DNA from: Flavimaricola marinus
Lineage (GTDB): Bacteria > Pseudomonadota > Alphaproteobacteria > Rhodobacterales > Rhodobacteraceae
Length of the DNA: 64,000 nucleotides
Direction: 5' to 3'
Assembly: GCF_900184895.1 (NCBI RefSeq)
Contig: NZ_FXZK01000003.1
Location: 124,001 to 188,000, forward strand
Below are positions 27,811 through 38,209 of this stretch, in pieces. A program made the position numbers and the translations under genes. The notes below the pieces were generated by a model. It worked only from the letters and a program-made list of their open reading frames with translations. It searched no databases and was not told the origin of the DNA. Position 1 is the stretch's first letter, and every line of letters starts with the position of its first letter.

Positions 27811-29378
27811 TGGGCAACCTTCTGTCACTCACCACCTTCATTCCGCTTCTGGGCGCGCTGATCCTTGCGTTGTTCCTGCGCGGGGACGACGCGGCGGCGC
27901 AGCGCAATGCCAAGTGGGTGGCGCTGGCCACCACGGTGTTCTGCTTTGTGGTCTCGCTGTTCATCCTGTTCGGCTTTGACGCCAGCAACACCGACTTCCA
28001 GTTCGTCGAGGACAAGGAGTGGCTTCTGGGCCTGCGCTACCGCATGGGCGTGGACGGCATCTCGATCCTGTTCGTGATGCTGACCACCTTCCTGATGCCG
28101 CTGGTGATTGCCGCCTGCTGGGACGTGACCCACCGCGTCAAGGAATACATGATCGCCTTCCTGATCCTCGAGACGCTGATGCTCGGCGTGTTCATGGCGC
28201 TGGATCTGGTCCTGTTCTACCTGTTCTTCGAGGCCGGTCTGATCCCGATGTTCCTGATCATCGGTATCTGGGGCGGGGCGAACCGCATCTATGCGTCGTT
28301 CAAGTTCTTCCTCTACACCTTCCTCGGCTCTGTGCTGATGCTGGTCGCCATGGTGGCGATGTTCACCCAAGCGGGCACGACCTGTATCGCGGCCTGTGGC
28401 TCCGGCCCCGAGCTGCTCACCTATACCTTCGCCTCCGAGAGCTTCCCGCTGTTGGGCATGCAGGTCATGGGCGGCATGCAGACGCTGCTGTTCCTCGCCT
28501 TCTTTGCCTCGTTCGCGGTGAAGATGCCGATGTGGCCTGTCCACACGTGGCTTCCCGATGCACACGTGCAGGCCCCGACGGCCGGCTCCGTGGTGCTGGC
28601 GGCGATCCTGCTCAAGATGGGTGGCTACGGCTTCCTGCGCTTCAGCCTGCCGATGTTCCCGGTTGCCACCGATATCTGGGCGCCGATGGTGCTGTGGCTG
28701 TCCGCCATCGCCATCGTCTACACCTCGCTCGTGGCCCTTGTGCAGCAAGACATGAAGAAGTTGATCGCCTATTCGTCCGTCGCCCATATGGGATACGTGA
28801 CCATGGGGATTTTCGCGGTGAACCAGCAGGGGCTGGATGGCGCGATCTTCCAGATGATCAGCCACGGTTTCGTGTCCGGCGCGCTCTTCCTCTGCGTCGG
28901 CGTCATCTACGACCGGATGCACACCCGCGAGATCGACGCCTATGGCGGTCTGGTCAACCGGATGCCGGCCTATGCGATGATCTTCATGCTGTTCACGATG
29001 GCCAATGTCGGCCTGCCGGGCACCTCGGGCTTCATCGGCGAATTCCTGACGCTGATGGGCGTCTTTCAGGTCAACACCTGGGTCGCCGCAGTGGCCACGA
29101 CCGGTGTGATCCTGAGTGCCGCCTATGCCCTGTGGCTCTATCGCCGCGTGGTTATGGGCGACCTCATCAAGGAAGCGTTGAAGTCGATCACCGACATGAC
29201 GAGCCGCGAACGCTGGATCTTTGCGCCTCTGGTGGTGATGACCCTGCTCTTGGGGGTCTATCCTGCTCTGGTGCTGGATATCATCGGTCCGAGCGTGGCC
29301 GCCCTTGTGGATCAAGTTGACGTGGCCGTGGCGGAATTCGATGCCGCCAGCCAGTTTGCCGCCGTAGAAGGACAATAA
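27810..29378 (+). CDS. nuoM: NADH-quinone oxidoreductase subunit M
   Basis: Antiporter-like subunit (ND4 homologue), 522 residues, about 14 transmembrane helices. The key glutamate is in [20 protein letters not shown], and the helix 7-8 region is [20 protein letters not shown] with its lysine. Start overlaps nuoL as TAATG; nuoN begins three bases after its stop. It has the C-terminal tail usual in this group. Confidence 0.98.
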   Translation: MGNLLSLTTFIPLLGALILALFLRGDDAAAQRNAKWVALATTVFCFVVSLFILFGFDASNTDFQFVEDKEWLLGLRYRMGVDGISILFVMLTTFLMPLVIAACWDVTHRVKEYMIAFLILETLMLGVFMALDLVLFYLFFEAGLIPMFLIIGIWGGANRIYASFKFFLYTFLGSVLMLVAMVAMFTQAGTTCIAACGSGPELLTYTFASESFPLLGMQVMGGMQTLLFLAFFASFAVKMPMWPVHTWLPDAHVQAPTAGSVVLAAILLKMGGYGFLRFSLPMFPVATDIWAPMVLWLSAIAIVYTSLVALVQQDMKKLIAYSSVAHMGYVTMGIFAVNQQGLDGAIFQMISHGFVSGALFLCVGVIYDRMHTREIDAYGGLVNRMPAYAMIFMLFTMANVGLPGTSGFIGEFLTLMGVFQVNTWVAAVATTGVILSAAYALWLYRRVVMGDLIKEALKSITDMTSRERWIFAPLVVMTLLLGVYPALVLDIIGPSVAALVDQVDVAVAEFDAASQFAAVEGQ

Positions 29379-29381
29379 ACG

Positions 29382-30815
29382 ATGCTCTCTGCCGATATTC
29401 AGGTTGTCCTGCCGGAGATGGTCCTCGCGATTTATGCGATGATCGCCTTGCTGGGCGCGGTCTACACCGTGAAGGACGGGGCGGCGTCGCTGCTGGTCTG
29501 GATCACCAGCGGCATCTTTCTGGTCCTCGCCCTGTGGATCGGGGCCAGCAACGGCACCCATATCGCCTTTGGCGGGACTTTCGTCGACGACGGCTTTGCC
29601 CGCTTTGCCAAGGTCGTCATCCTCATCTCGGCCGCGGCGATCCTGCTGATGTCCGAAGGCTATATGTCCCGTCACGGATTGCTCCGGTTCGAGTATCCGC
29701 TGCTCGTCGCTCTGGCGACGGTCGGCATGATGGTCATGGTGTCGGCGGGCGATCTGATGTCGCTCTACATGGGCCTCGAGTTGCAATCGCTTGCTCTGTA
29801 CGTCGTGGCCGCGCTGCGCCGCGACTCGGTCAAGTCGACCGAAGCCGGCCTGAAGTATTTCGTGCTGGGCGCGCTGTCCTCCGGTCTGCTGCTCTATGGC
29901 GCCTCGCTGACCTACGGCTATGCCGGCACGACCGTGTTCTCGGGCATCATCGAAGCCACGCGCGACGGCGTGTCGCTGGGCCTGTTGTTCGGTCTGGTCT
30001 TCATGCTCGCAGGCTTTTCCTTCAAGGTTTCGGCCGCTCCGTTCCACATGTGGACCCCTGACGTCTACGAAGGCTCGCCCACGCCGGTGACCGCGTTCTT
30101 TGCGACCGCCCCCAAGGTGGCTGCGATGGCGCTCTTTGCCCGTGTGGTCCACGACGCCTTTGGCGGCGTCGTCGGCGACTGGCAGCAGATCGTGGCGTTC
30201 CTGAGCGTCGTGTCGATGTTCCTTGGCGCGATTGCCGCCATCGGCCAGACCAACATCAAGCGCCTGATGGCCTATTCCTCGATCGCGCATATGGGCTTTG
30301 CCCTGATGGGTCTTGCCGCCGGCAGCGCCTTTGGCGTGCAGGCCATGCTGATCTACATGGCGATCTACGTCACCATGAACGTCGGCACCTTCGCCTTTAT
30401 CCTGAGCATGGAAAAGGACGGCCGCGTCGTCACCGACATCGCCTCCCTGCAGATGTATTCCAAGCGCGAGCCGCTCAAGGCGCTGGCGATGCTGGTTCTG
30501 ATGTTCAGCCTTGCCGGTGTGCCGCCGATGGTTGGCTTCTTCGGCAAGTTCTACGTGCTCCGCGCCGCCTACGAGGCGGGCCTCGGCTGGCTGGCTGTGG
30601 CGGGTGTGGTCGCGTCGGTGATCGGGGCGTTCTACTATCTGCGCATCGTCTACTACATGTACTTTGGCGAGGACAAAGAGGCGCTCGATCCCGGCATGTC
30701 GCCGGTCCTGTGGGGCTTTCTCATGGGCAGCGCGGTGGTGATGGTCGTGGGTGTCTACAACCTGTTCGGCATCGAGCCCGCGGCCGCGCTCGCGGCGGCA
30801 TCGCTTGTCAACTGA
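29382..30815 (+). CDS. nuoN: NADH-quinone oxidoreductase subunit N
   Basis: Antiporter-like subunit (ND2 homologue), 477 residues, 13-14 transmembrane helices. The conserved glutamate is in [14 protein letters not shown], and lysines are in [20 protein letters not shown] and [19 protein letters not shown]. Last nuo gene; its 3' end overlaps the probable TTG start of birA by 11 bases, so birA is co-transcribed. Confidence 0.98.
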   Translation: MLSADIQVVLPEMVLAIYAMIALLGAVYTVKDGAASLLVWITSGIFLVLALWIGASNGTHIAFGGTFVDDGFARFAKVVILISAAAILLMSEGYMSRHGLLRFEYPLLVALATVGMMVMVSAGDLMSLYMGLELQSLALYVVAALRRDSVKSTEAGLKYFVLGALSSGLLLYGASLTYGYAGTTVFSGIIEATRDGVSLGLLFGLVFMLAGFSFKVSAAPFHMWTPDVYEGSPTPVTAFFATAPKVAAMALFARVVHDAFGGVVGDWQQIVAFLSVVSMFLGAIAAIGQTNIKRLMAYSSIAHMGFALMGLAAGSAFGVQAMLIYMAIYVTMNVGTFAFILSMEKDGRVVTDIASLQMYSKREPLKALAMLVLMFSLAGVPPMVGFFGKFYVLRAAYEAGLGWLAVAGVVASVIGAFYYLRIVYYMYFGEDKEALDPGMSPVLWGFLMGSAVVMVVGVYNLFGIEPAAALAAASLVN

Positions 30816-31581
30816 GGCGACCGGACGCGCTCTGCCCTGGCCAAGTGGCTATGGGCGGATCGTTTTGGACGAGGTGGACAGCACCATGGCCGAGGCGGCG
30901 CGCATCGTGCGCACCCTCGACAAGCCGACATGGATCATGGCGCATCGCCAGACCGAGGCCCGGGGCCGCCGCAACCGGCCGTGGTTGCAGCCCAAGGGCA
31001 ACCTCGCCGCGACCCTGATCTTTCGCCCGCAGGCCACGCCGCAGGAGGCCGCCAAGCGCTCCTTCCTTGCGGCCAATGCCTTGTTCGAGGCTCTGTCGAT
31101 CTATGTCGACCGTAATCGCCTTGCCCTGAAGTGGCCCAACGACGTGCTTCTGAACGGCGGCAAGATCGCCGGTATCCTGCTGGAAAGCGCCTCACGTGGC
31201 CCCTATGTCGATTGGCTGAGCATCGGCATCGGCGTCAACCTCACCAGCGCTCCGACGCCGCCGGATGCCCCGGACAGCGCCACGGCGTTTCGCCCGGTGT
31301 CCTTGATCCAAGAGGGCGGAGAGCGCATCGGCCCCGAGCAGTTCCTGACGACGCTCGCCGATGCCTTTGCCACCCAAGAGGCCAAGCTGGCCGCCTTTGG
31401 ATTTCCGCGTATCCGCGAAGATTGGCTCCGCAATGCCGCGAGGATCGGTGAAGAGATCACCGCCCGCACCGGCAAGGAGACGATCAAAGGTATCTTCGAT
31501 ACGATCGATCAGGACGGCAATCTGATCCTGATCACCTCACGCGGCCCACGCAGCATCGCGGCGGCGGACGTATTTTTCTGA
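30805..31581 (+). CDS. birA: Biotin--[acetyl-CoA-carboxylase] ligase
   Basis: Attaches biotin to the carboxyl carrier protein; 258 residues, group I enzyme without the DNA-binding domain of E. coli BirA. The biotinyl-AMP loop is [20 protein letters not shown], followed by [20 protein letters not shown]. No ATG or GTG precedes [13 protein letters not shown] closely, so the TTG at 30805, overlapping the end of nuoN, is the best start. A BirA-like frame after the last complex I gene is also known in Paracoccus denitrificans (URF6). Confidence 0.93.
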   Translation: MSTEATGRALPWPSGYGRIVLDEVDSTMAEAARIVRTLDKPTWIMAHRQTEARGRRNRPWLQPKGNLAATLIFRPQATPQEAAKRSFLAANALFEALSIYVDRNRLALKWPNDVLLNGGKIAGILLESASRGPYVDWLSIGIGVNLTSAPTPPDAPDSATAFRPVSLIQEGGERIGPEQFLTTLADAFATQEAKLAAFGFPRIREDWLRNAARIGEEITARTGKETIKGIFDTIDQDGNLILITSRGPRSIAAADVFF

Positions 31582-31592
31582 AAGGCCATAGC

Positions 31593-32366
31593 ATGCTTTT
31601 GGCGATTGACTGCGGCAACACCAACACCGTTTTCTCGATCTGGGACGGACAGTCCTTTCTGGGAACATGGCGCACCTCGACCGAGTGGCAGCGCACGGCG
31701 GATCAGTATTTCGTCTGGCTGTCGACCCTGATGAAATCCCGCGGTCTGGATGTGACGATCGACGAGGTCATCGTCTCGTCCACGGTGCCCCGCGTGGTGT
31801 TCAATCTTCGGGTTCTGGCCGACCGTTATTTCGGCACCCGTCCCCTCGTGGTGGGCCGCGCCGATTGCCTGCTGCCTGTTCCGCCTCGGGTGGAGGAGGG
31901 GGTCCGCCCCGGCCCGGACCGTCTGGCCAATGCCGCCGGTGCCTTTGATCGTCATGGTGGCAACGTCGTCGTCGTCGATTTCGGCACCGCCACCAACTTC
32001 GACGTGGTCGCCGCCGATGGCGCCTATGTCGGCGGTGTCATCGCGCCGGGTGTGAACCTCAGTCTCGAAGCCCTGCACCAAGGTGCAGCGGCCCTGCCGC
32101 ATGTGGATATCAGCCGCCCGGAGAAGGTGATCGGCACCAATACGGTCGAGTGCATCCAGTCCGGCGTCTTTTGGGGATACACCGGATTGGTCGAGGGGAT
32201 TGCCTCGCGCATTAGGGCTGAATATGGCACACCCATGAAGTTGATCGGCACGGGGGGTCTTGCGCCGTTGTTCGCGCAGGGCGATGCCCTATTTGACTTG
32301 GTCGAGGACGACCTGACGATGCACGGCCTGACCGTCATCCACCAATATAACAAGGAAAATGCATGA
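31593..32366 (+). CDS. coaX: Type III pantothenate kinase
   Basis: First step of coenzyme A synthesis; 257 residues, ASKHA-fold. The phosphate motif is IDCGNTNTVFSIWDG, the pantothenate/ATP region is GRADCLLPVPPRV and RPGPDRLANAAGAF, and the second phosphate loop is VVDFGTATNFDVV with GGVIAPGVNLS. The ATG follows an AAAGG site; the stop overlaps rnj as ATGA. The pairing with birA makes a short cofactor segment after nuoN. Confidence 0.96.
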   Translation: MLLAIDCGNTNTVFSIWDGQSFLGTWRTSTEWQRTADQYFVWLSTLMKSRGLDVTIDEVIVSSTVPRVVFNLRVLADRYFGTRPLVVGRADCLLPVPPRVEEGVRPGPDRLANAAGAFDRHGGNVVVVDFGTATNFDVVAADGAYVGGVIAPGVNLSLEALHQGAAALPHVDISRPEKVIGTNTVECIQSGVFWGYTGLVEGIASRIRAEYGTPMKLIGTGGLAPLFAQGDALFDLVEDDLTMHGLTVIHQYNKENA

Positions 32367-34054
32367 GCCGCGCTCCGAAATCTGCCAAGGCAGCCGACCG
32401 TCTGATTTACCTGCCCCTGGGCGGGGCGGGTGAGATTGGTATGAATGCCTATGTCTATGGCTATGGCGCCCCCGGCAAGGAACGTTTGATCGTTGTCGAT
32501 TTGGGGGTGGCGTTTCCCGATATGGACACGACCCCCGGTGTGGACCTGATCCTGCCCGATATCGCGTGGCTCGAGGCCCGCCGGGAACAGATCGACGCGG
32601 TGTTCATCACCCATGCTCACGAAGACCATGTGGGCGCCGTCGGTCATCTCTATGACCGTCTGCGCGCCCCGATCTATGCCCGCAAGTTCACCGGCGCTCT
32701 GGCCCGGATGAAGCTCGACGAGCATGGCGCCCCCGAAAGTGCGCTCCGTATCGTCGAGAAATGGCCCGAAACCGTGACCGCCGGGCCGTTTACCGTCGGC
32801 TTTGTCCCGATCAGCCATTCCATCCCCGAGAGTGCCGGTCTGGTGATCGACACCCCCGAAGGCCGGGTGATCCACTCCGGCGATTTCAAGATCGACGAAA
32901 CCCCGGTCGTCGGCGAAGCCTTTGACCGGGCCTTGTGGGCCGAGGTGGCCAAGCCCGGCGTGAAGGCGCTCGTCTGTGACAGCACCAATGTGTTCAGCCC
33001 GCTGGCGGGCCGTTCCGAGGGCACCTTGTCGCCCGCGATCGAGCAGTTCCTGCGCGATGCCACCGGCATGGTGGTCGCCACGACCTTTGCGTCGAACGTC
33101 GCGCGTCTGAAAACGATTGCCGTGGCTGCCGAGCGGGCGGGCCGCTCGATCTGTCTGTTGGGCCGCGCGATGCGCAAGATGGTCGATACCGCTCAATCGA
33201 CCGGTCTGCTGCCCGATTTCCCGGCAACCGTGTCGCCCGAAGACGCGGCGGGCATGCCCCGCCAGAACGTGCTCCTTCTGGTCACCGGCAGTCAGGGCGA
33301 GCGCCGTGCCGCCTCGGCCCAACTGGCCCAAGGCTCCTATCTGGGCCTGAGCCTGAAGGAAGGCGACACGTTCCTGTTCTCGTCCAAGATCATTCCGGGC
33401 AACGAGCGCGGCGTCATCCGCATCATGAACGCCCTGTCCGAGAAGGGCGTCGACGTGGTCGACGACGATGGCGGGAAGTATCACGTGTCCGGCCACGCCA
33501 ACCGCCCCGATCTGGCCGAGATGCACCAGATCATCAAGCCGCAGTTCCTGATCCCGATGCACGGCGAGCACCGTCACCTGCGCGAGCATGTGAAGCTAGG
33601 CGCCGAGACCGGCCTGCAAGGTATCGTGGCCGTCAACGGCATGATGATCGACCTCAGCGGCAATGCGCCGAAGGTGGCCGAGTATATCGACACAGGCCGC
33701 ACCTATCTCGACGGCACGGTTCAGGTCGGCTCGATGGACGGTATCGTGCGTGATCGCATTCGCATGGCGTTGAACGGTCATCTGACCGTCACCATGCTGA
33801 TTGACGAAAACGACGAGCCCCTGGGCGATCCGTGGGTCGAGCTGATGGGCCTGCCGGAGGTGGGCCGCTCCAAGGCGCCTCTGGTCGACGTGATCGAGCA
33901 GGACCTGAGTCAGTTCGTCAATCGCGCCAACGCCAAGACGCTGCGCGACGAGGACAAGCTGGACAAGGAGCTGAAGCGTATCGCCCGTCAGACCGCCTCG
34001 GCCGAGATCGGCAAGAAGCCAGAAGTCACCGTGGTGGTCAGCCGCCTGAGCTGA
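32363..34054 (+). CDS. rnj: Ribonuclease J
   Basis: Metallo-beta-lactamase/beta-CASP ribonuclease, 563 residues, likely with endo- and 5'-exonuclease activity in mRNA and rRNA maturation. The metal motif is ITHAHEDHVGAVGHL, with further ligands in ISHSIPESAGLVI and HSGDFKID; the beta-CASP part has NVLLLVTGSQGERRAA and HVSGHANRPDLAEMH. The C-terminal domain ends VTVVVSRLS. It overlaps coaX by ATGA and is followed by a bidirectional terminator. Confidence 0.94.
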   Translation: MSRAPKSAKAADRLIYLPLGGAGEIGMNAYVYGYGAPGKERLIVVDLGVAFPDMDTTPGVDLILPDIAWLEARREQIDAVFITHAHEDHVGAVGHLYDRLRAPIYARKFTGALARMKLDEHGAPESALRIVEKWPETVTAGPFTVGFVPISHSIPESAGLVIDTPEGRVIHSGDFKIDETPVVGEAFDRALWAEVAKPGVKALVCDSTNVFSPLAGRSEGTLSPAIEQFLRDATGMVVATTFASNVARLKTIAVAAERAGRSICLLGRAMRKMVDTAQSTGLLPDFPATVSPEDAAGMPRQNVLLLVTGSQGERRAASAQLAQGSYLGLSLKEGDTFLFSSKIIPGNERGVIRIMNALSEKGVDVVDDDGGKYHVSGHANRPDLAEMHQIIKPQFLIPMHGEHRHLREHVKLGAETGLQGIVAVNGMMIDLSGNAPKVAEYIDTGRTYLDGTVQVGSMDGIVRDRIRMALNGHLTVTMLIDENDEPLGDPWVELMGLPEVGRSKAPLVDVIEQDLSQFVNRANAKTLRDEDKLDKELKRIARQTASAEIGKKPEVTVVVSRLS

Positions 34055-34147
34055 GCCGGACAAGACGACAGGGGCAGGGCGGGTTTGCACCCGCCCTTGT
34101 CACCTGATGTATTGGCAACCACCGGCGCCGGACTGACTATGCAAAAC

Positions 34148-34171
34148 AAAGGTGGGCCTCGGCCCACCTTT
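34148..34171. terminator. Bidirectional intrinsic terminator between rnj and rhlE
   Basis: AAAGGTGGGC-CTCG-GCCCACCTTT is a perfect 10-bp stem followed by TTCGTTTT on the plus strand and by GTTTTGC on the minus strand. It separates the convergent ends of rnj (34054) and the helicase (34181). Confidence 0.85.
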
Positions 34172-34180
34172 TTCGTTTTG

Positions 34181-35779
34181 TCAGCCGCGTCGTTCGTCGA
34201 AGCTCTTGAGGATGAAACTGGGCGTATCGTCGCCCATGCCGACGACCTTGTCGTCGCGGTTGTCGCGCCGCCCGCGGCCGCCACGGTTGCGATCGTTGCG
34301 CTCTGGACGGGCCTTGGCCTTTTCGGCGGGCGCCGCGCGGGCAGGGCGCTCTGCCGGGGCGTCGGCTTTGGCCGTTGTCTCGGCCTTGGAGGTGTTAGGC
34401 TTGGACGTGTCGGCTTTGGACGCTTCCGGGGCCTCGACCTCGGCGGCCTTGGTGGCCGTCGATTCGGCCTCCGGTGCTGCCTTTTCCGCTGCGGGTTTGC
34501 GGGTGCGGCTCCGGCTGCGGCTTCGCGCCGGCTTTTCGGACTGTCCGCGTCCGTCGTCTTCAACATCGCCTGTCGGCTTTGGCTGATTGGCGAGCGGATT
34601 GTCGAGGCGCGGGATCTCGGTTTGCAGCAGGCGTTCGATGGCGTCGAAATTCTTTTCGTCGCGCGGCACGCAGATCATCATCGTGGTGCCTTTGCGGCCG
34701 GCCCGACCGGTGCGCCCGATCCGGTGCACGTAATCTTCGGCATGGCTCGGCACGTCGAAGTTGAACACGTGGCTGACTGCCGGAATGTCGAGACCGCGTG
34801 CGGCAACGTCGGAGGCACAGAGGAATTTGATCGAACCGTCCCGGAAGCCGTCGAGCGTCCGCATCCGCTGGCTTTGATCCAGATCGCCGTGGATCGGCTC
34901 GGCGTTATAGCCGTATTTCTTGAGCGATTTGGCGACGATGTCCACGTCCGTCTTGCGGTTGCAGAAGATGATCGCGTTGGTGCACTCGGCGCCTTCGCCC
35001 TCGATCATCGCCCGCAGCAATTCGCGTTTTTCGCGGGCTTCGGCATCCTTGCGGCTGCCTTTGAACATCACGACGCCCTGCTTGATGTTGGCACCGGCGG
35101 TGGCGGCGCGCGCCACTTCGATCTTGGCCGGGTTCGACAGGAAGGTGTTGGTGATCCGCTCGATCTCGGGCGCCATGGTGGCCGAGAAGAACAGCGTTTG
35201 CCGGGTGAAGGGTGTCAGCCCGAAGATCCGTTCGATATCGGGGATGAACCCCATGTCGAGCATACGGTCAGCCTCGTCCACCACCATTATCTGCACGCCG
35301 GTGAGCAGCAGCTTGCCGCGCTCGAAATGGTCGAGCAGGCGGCCGGGTGTGGCGATCAGAACGTCGACACCACGGTCGATCAGCTGGTCCTGCTCCTTGA
35401 AGCTGACCCCGCCGATGAGCAGCGCCTTGGTCAGTTTCACGTGCTTGGCGTAGGTGTCGAAGTTTTCGGCCACCTGAGCCGCCAATTCCCGCGTGGGGCA
35501 GAGCACGAGGCTGCGCGGCATCCGCGCCCGGGCCCGTCCGCGTGCCAACATGTGGATCATCGGCAGCGTGAAGCTGGCAGTCTTGCCGGTGCCCGTCTGG
35601 GCGATGCCCAGAACGTCCCGCCCGCCGAGCGCCTCGGGGATGGCCCCGGCTTGGATCGGGGTGGGGATGGTGTAGCCGGTCTCTTCGACGGCGCGCAGCA
35701 CCTTTTTGTCGAGTTTCAGGTCGGCAAAAGTGATGTTTGCGACCTCGGGTGTGCTGTCGTCTATCGGGGTATCGGTCAA
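34181..35779 (-). CDS. rhlE: DEAD-box ATP-dependent RNA helicase, RhlE-like
   Basis: RNA helicase for RNP or ribosome remodelling. All core motifs are present: Q-motif region with TPIQAGAIPEAL, Walker A AQTGTGKTAS, PTRELAAQ, TPGRL, DEAD box VDEADRMLD, SAT, and HRIGRTGRAGRKG. A C-terminal tail of about 150 residues is rich in Ala, Lys, Glu, Ser and Arg ([24 protein letters not shown]) and is probably an RNA-binding disordered region. I prefer the TTG at 35779, with AAAGGG six bases upstream, giving MTDTPIDDS; an ATG at 35821 would add 14 residues without a good ribosome site. Divergent from the OsmC gene. Confidence 0.93.
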   Translation of the reverse strand: MTDTPIDDSTPEVANITFADLKLDKKVLRAVEETGYTIPTPIQAGAIPEALGGRDVLGIAQTGTGKTASFTLPMIHMLARGRARARMPRSLVLCPTRELAAQVAENFDTYAKHVKLTKALLIGGVSFKEQDQLIDRGVDVLIATPGRLLDHFERGKLLLTGVQIMVVDEADRMLDMGFIPDIERIFGLTPFTRQTLFFSATMAPEIERITNTFLSNPAKIEVARAATAGANIKQGVVMFKGSRKDAEAREKRELLRAMIEGEGAECTNAIIFCNRKTDVDIVAKSLKKYGYNAEPIHGDLDQSQRMRTLDGFRDGSIKFLCASDVAARGLDIPAVSHVFNFDVPSHAEDYVHRIGRTGRAGRKGTTMMICVPRDEKNFDAIERLLQTEIPRLDNPLANQPKPTGDVEDDGRGQSEKPARSRSRSRTRKPAAEKAAPEAESTATKAAEVEAPEASKADTSKPNTSKAETTAKADAPAERPARAAPAEKAKARPERNDRNRGGRGRRDNRDDKVVGMGDDTPSFILKSFDERRG

Positions 35780-35964
35780 TTTGGGCCCTTTCGCGTTGTT
35801 GCGGCCTTGTGATGGCCGCATACTTTGCGCGGCCCGCCCGGCCGGATTGCCGATGCGTCGATGGCGCTCGCCATATGCCTAAATGCCTGCGGGGTCAAGG
35901 AAAGCGCGACGGAACGATTCCGCGCCTGTTCCGTTGTCTAGTATTGGACACAAGGGAGAATGAT

Positions 35965-36393
35965 ATGATCCGCAAGCATGGCACAGCCCATTGGAGTGGC
36001 AGCATCAAGGAGGGTGGAGGCGAAGTTTCGACGCAGACCGACGTGTTGAAGAGCGCCCCCTACGGCTTTAACGCCCGTTTCGAAGGTGGCCCCGGCACGA
36101 ACCCGGAGGAATTGATCGGCGCGGCCCATGCGGCCTGCTTTGCCATGGCGATGAGCCTTGGTCTGGGCAACGAGGGCCTGACCGCCGACGATATCGATGC
36201 AAAGAGCACCGTGAGCCTCGAAGAGGTCGATGGTGGTTTTGCGATCACCAAGATACACCTCGACGTGACGGCGAAAGTGCCGGGTGCGACGCCCGAGAAG
36301 TTCGCGGAGGTGGCGGAAGCCACCAAGAAGGGCTGCCCCGTCTCGAAGGTGCTGACCGGCGCCGAGATCACGATGGACGCGAAGCTCGTCTGA
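35965..36393 (+). CDS. OsmC-family peroxiredoxin
   Basis: Protein of 142 residues in the OsmC/Ohr fold, reducing organic hydroperoxides in the cytoplasm. The two redox cysteines are in AAHAACFAMAMSLGL and KKGCPVSKVL, the spacing of classical OsmC rather than an isolated Ohr pattern. The ATG follows AAGGGAG. The 140-base region shared with the divergent helicase holds a palindrome, CGGAA-CGA-TTCCG (35910-35922), and TTGTC...GACACAA near 35934-35953, either of which might be an operator. Confidence 0.9.
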   Translation: MIRKHGTAHWSGSIKEGGGEVSTQTDVLKSAPYGFNARFEGGPGTNPEELIGAAHAACFAMAMSLGLGNEGLTADDIDAKSTVSLEEVDGGFAITKIHLDVTAKVPGATPEKFAEVAEATKKGCPVSKVLTGAEITMDAKLV

Positions 36394-36449
36394 CCCGGAT
36401 CGCCCCCGCCGACTTTGCTCTGCGGGGGCAGGCCGCGACATTTGTCGCG

Positions 36450-38045
36450 TCAGACCATCATTTCCTTGGTCGCCGTCAGCTTTACATCCGGGTAATCCCG
36501 CCCGATCCGGTCGATGTCCCATTGCAGCCGGGTCAGATAGACCAGATCGTCGTCGTTGTCGGTGGCGATATGCTGCTTGTTGACGTTGACGAATTTCTCG
36601 ACGGCGGCCTTGTCACCCGCGACCCAGCGGGCCGAAGTGAATTGCGAGGGGCTGAAATTGACGGGCAGGCCGTATTCCATCTCGATCCGGCTGGCGAGCA
36701 CTTCGAATTGCAGCGCCCCCACGACGCCGACGATAAAGCCCGATCCGATCATCGGTTTGAAGACCTTGGCGGCGCCTTCCTCGGCGAATTGCATGAGCGC
36801 CTTTTCGAGGTGCTTGGCCTTCATCGGGTCGCCCGCGCGGACCTGTTGCAGCAGTTCCGGCGCGAAGGAGGGGATGCCGGTGGCCCGGATCGCCTCGCCT
36901 TCGGTCAGCGTGTCGCCGATCCGCAATTGCCCGTGGTTGGGAATGCCGATGATGTCGCCGGCCCAGGCCTCTTCGGCCAGTTCCCGGTCGGCGGCGAGGA
37001 AGAGCACGGGCGAGGAAATCGCCATGACCTTTTTCGACCGCACGTGCGTGAGCTTCATGCCGCGTTCGAAATGCCCCGACGCCAGCCGTACGAAGGCGAC
37101 CCGGTCGCGGTGTTTCGGGTCCATGTTGGCCTGCACCTTGAAGACGAAGCCGGCCACTTTCGGCTCTTCGGGGGCGATGTCGCGGGGCGATGCCTTCTGA
37201 ACCTGCGGCTCCGGCCCGTATTCCCCGATCCCTTCCATCAGCTCGCGCACGCCGAAGCTGTTGATCGCGGAGCCGAACCAAATCGGGGTCATGTGCCCTT
37301 CGAGCACCGATTGCGGGTTGAGGGCGGGCAGCAGTTCGCGGGCCATCTCGACCTCTTCGCGGAGCTTTTCCAGAAGGTCTGCCGGAATGTGATCGGCCAT
37401 GCGCGGATCGTCCAGACCGTCGAGCCGGATGCTGTCGGCGACCTTGTTGCGGTCGGCCTTGTCGATCAGTTCGAGCCGGTCGTGCAGCAGGTCGTAGCAG
37501 CCGATGAAATCGCGCCCGACCCCGATGGGCCAGGAGGCGGGGGTGACGTCGATGGCGAGGTTTTCCTGAATCTCGTCGATGATCTCGAAGGTGTCCCGGC
37601 TTTCGCGGTCCATCTTGTTACAAAAGGTCAGGATCGGCAGGTCGCGCAGGCGGCAGACCTCGAAGAGCTTGCGCGTCTGGCTTTCGACGCCCTTGGCCCC
37701 GTCGATCACCATGACCGCCGCGTCGACCGCCGTCAGGGTGCGGTAAGTGTCTTCGGAGAAATCCGAGTGACCGGGCGTGTCGACCAGATTGAACCGGAAG
37801 TTCTTGAAATCGAACGACATCGCGGAGGCAGAGACCGAGATCCCGCGGTCCTTCTCCATCTGCATGAAGTCGGACCGGGTGCGCCGCGCCTCGCCCTTGG
37901 CCCGCACCTGACCGGCCATCTGGATGGCGCCCCCAAAGAGCAGGAATTTCTCGGTCAGCGTGGTTTTCCCGGCGTCGGGATGCGAGATGATCGCAAAGGT
38001 CCGGCGGCGGGCGATTTCAGGCGGGAGATCGGGGCGATTGGTCAT
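36450..38045 (-). CDS. prfC: Peptide chain release factor 3
   Basis: GTPase that recycles RF1/RF2 after termination, 531 residues. G1 is SHPDAGKTTLTEKFL, G3 DTPGHSDFSEDT and G4 CNKMDRES; the switch I region is RSDFMQMEKDRGISVSASAM, typical of RF3. Domain II (KVAGFVFKVQANMDPKHRDR) and domain III (GVVGALQFEVLASR) follow. The start is the ATG at 38045; an earlier in-frame start at 38090 adds 15 unconserved residues. Confidence 0.97.
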   Translation of the reverse strand: MTNRPDLPPEIARRRTFAIISHPDAGKTTLTEKFLLFGGAIQMAGQVRAKGEARRTRSDFMQMEKDRGISVSASAMSFDFKNFRFNLVDTPGHSDFSEDTYRTLTAVDAAVMVIDGAKGVESQTRKLFEVCRLRDLPILTFCNKMDRESRDTFEIIDEIQENLAIDVTPASWPIGVGRDFIGCYDLLHDRLELIDKADRNKVADSIRLDGLDDPRMADHIPADLLEKLREEVEMARELLPALNPQSVLEGHMTPIWFGSAINSFGVRELMEGIGEYGPEPQVQKASPRDIAPEEPKVAGFVFKVQANMDPKHRDRVAFVRLASGHFERGMKLTHVRSKKVMAISSPVLFLAADRELAEEAWAGDIIGIPNHGQLRIGDTLTEGEAIRATGIPSFAPELLQQVRAGDPMKAKHLEKALMQFAEEGAAKVFKPMIGSGFIVGVVGALQFEVLASRIEMEYGLPVNFSPSQFTSARWVAGDKAAVEKFVNVNKQHIATDNDDDLVYLTRLQWDIDRIGRDYPDVKLTATKEMMV

Positions 38046-38209
38046 GCTGCCTGCTAGCCTCTGCAGAGGAAAAGGGCAATGCCCCCGCAATAGCGTGGCC
38101 GGAATGACACCTTTCCCTCAAGTCACGACTTGGACACGGTTTGTTCATGTTCAAGCCCTACGGATTTGTCAAACATCGCCGTGATGACACAAAACCAAAG
38201 GAATTCCTG

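Noticed and set aside
27825-30290. Very long open frame (821 codons) on the minus strand across nuoM and nuoN
   Set aside because: It is antisense to two certain complex I genes; its His/Arg/Asp/Gly-rich translation lacks any domain and is the expected by-product of GC-rich codon usage.
34085-35812. 575-codon plus-strand frame opposite the RNA helicase
   Set aside because: The minus strand carries a complete DEAD-box helicase; the plus frame begins at the rnj terminator and shows no domain.
36522-38057. 511-codon plus-strand frame opposite prfC
   Set aside because: RF3 on the minus strand has all GTPase motifs; the plus frame has shadow composition.
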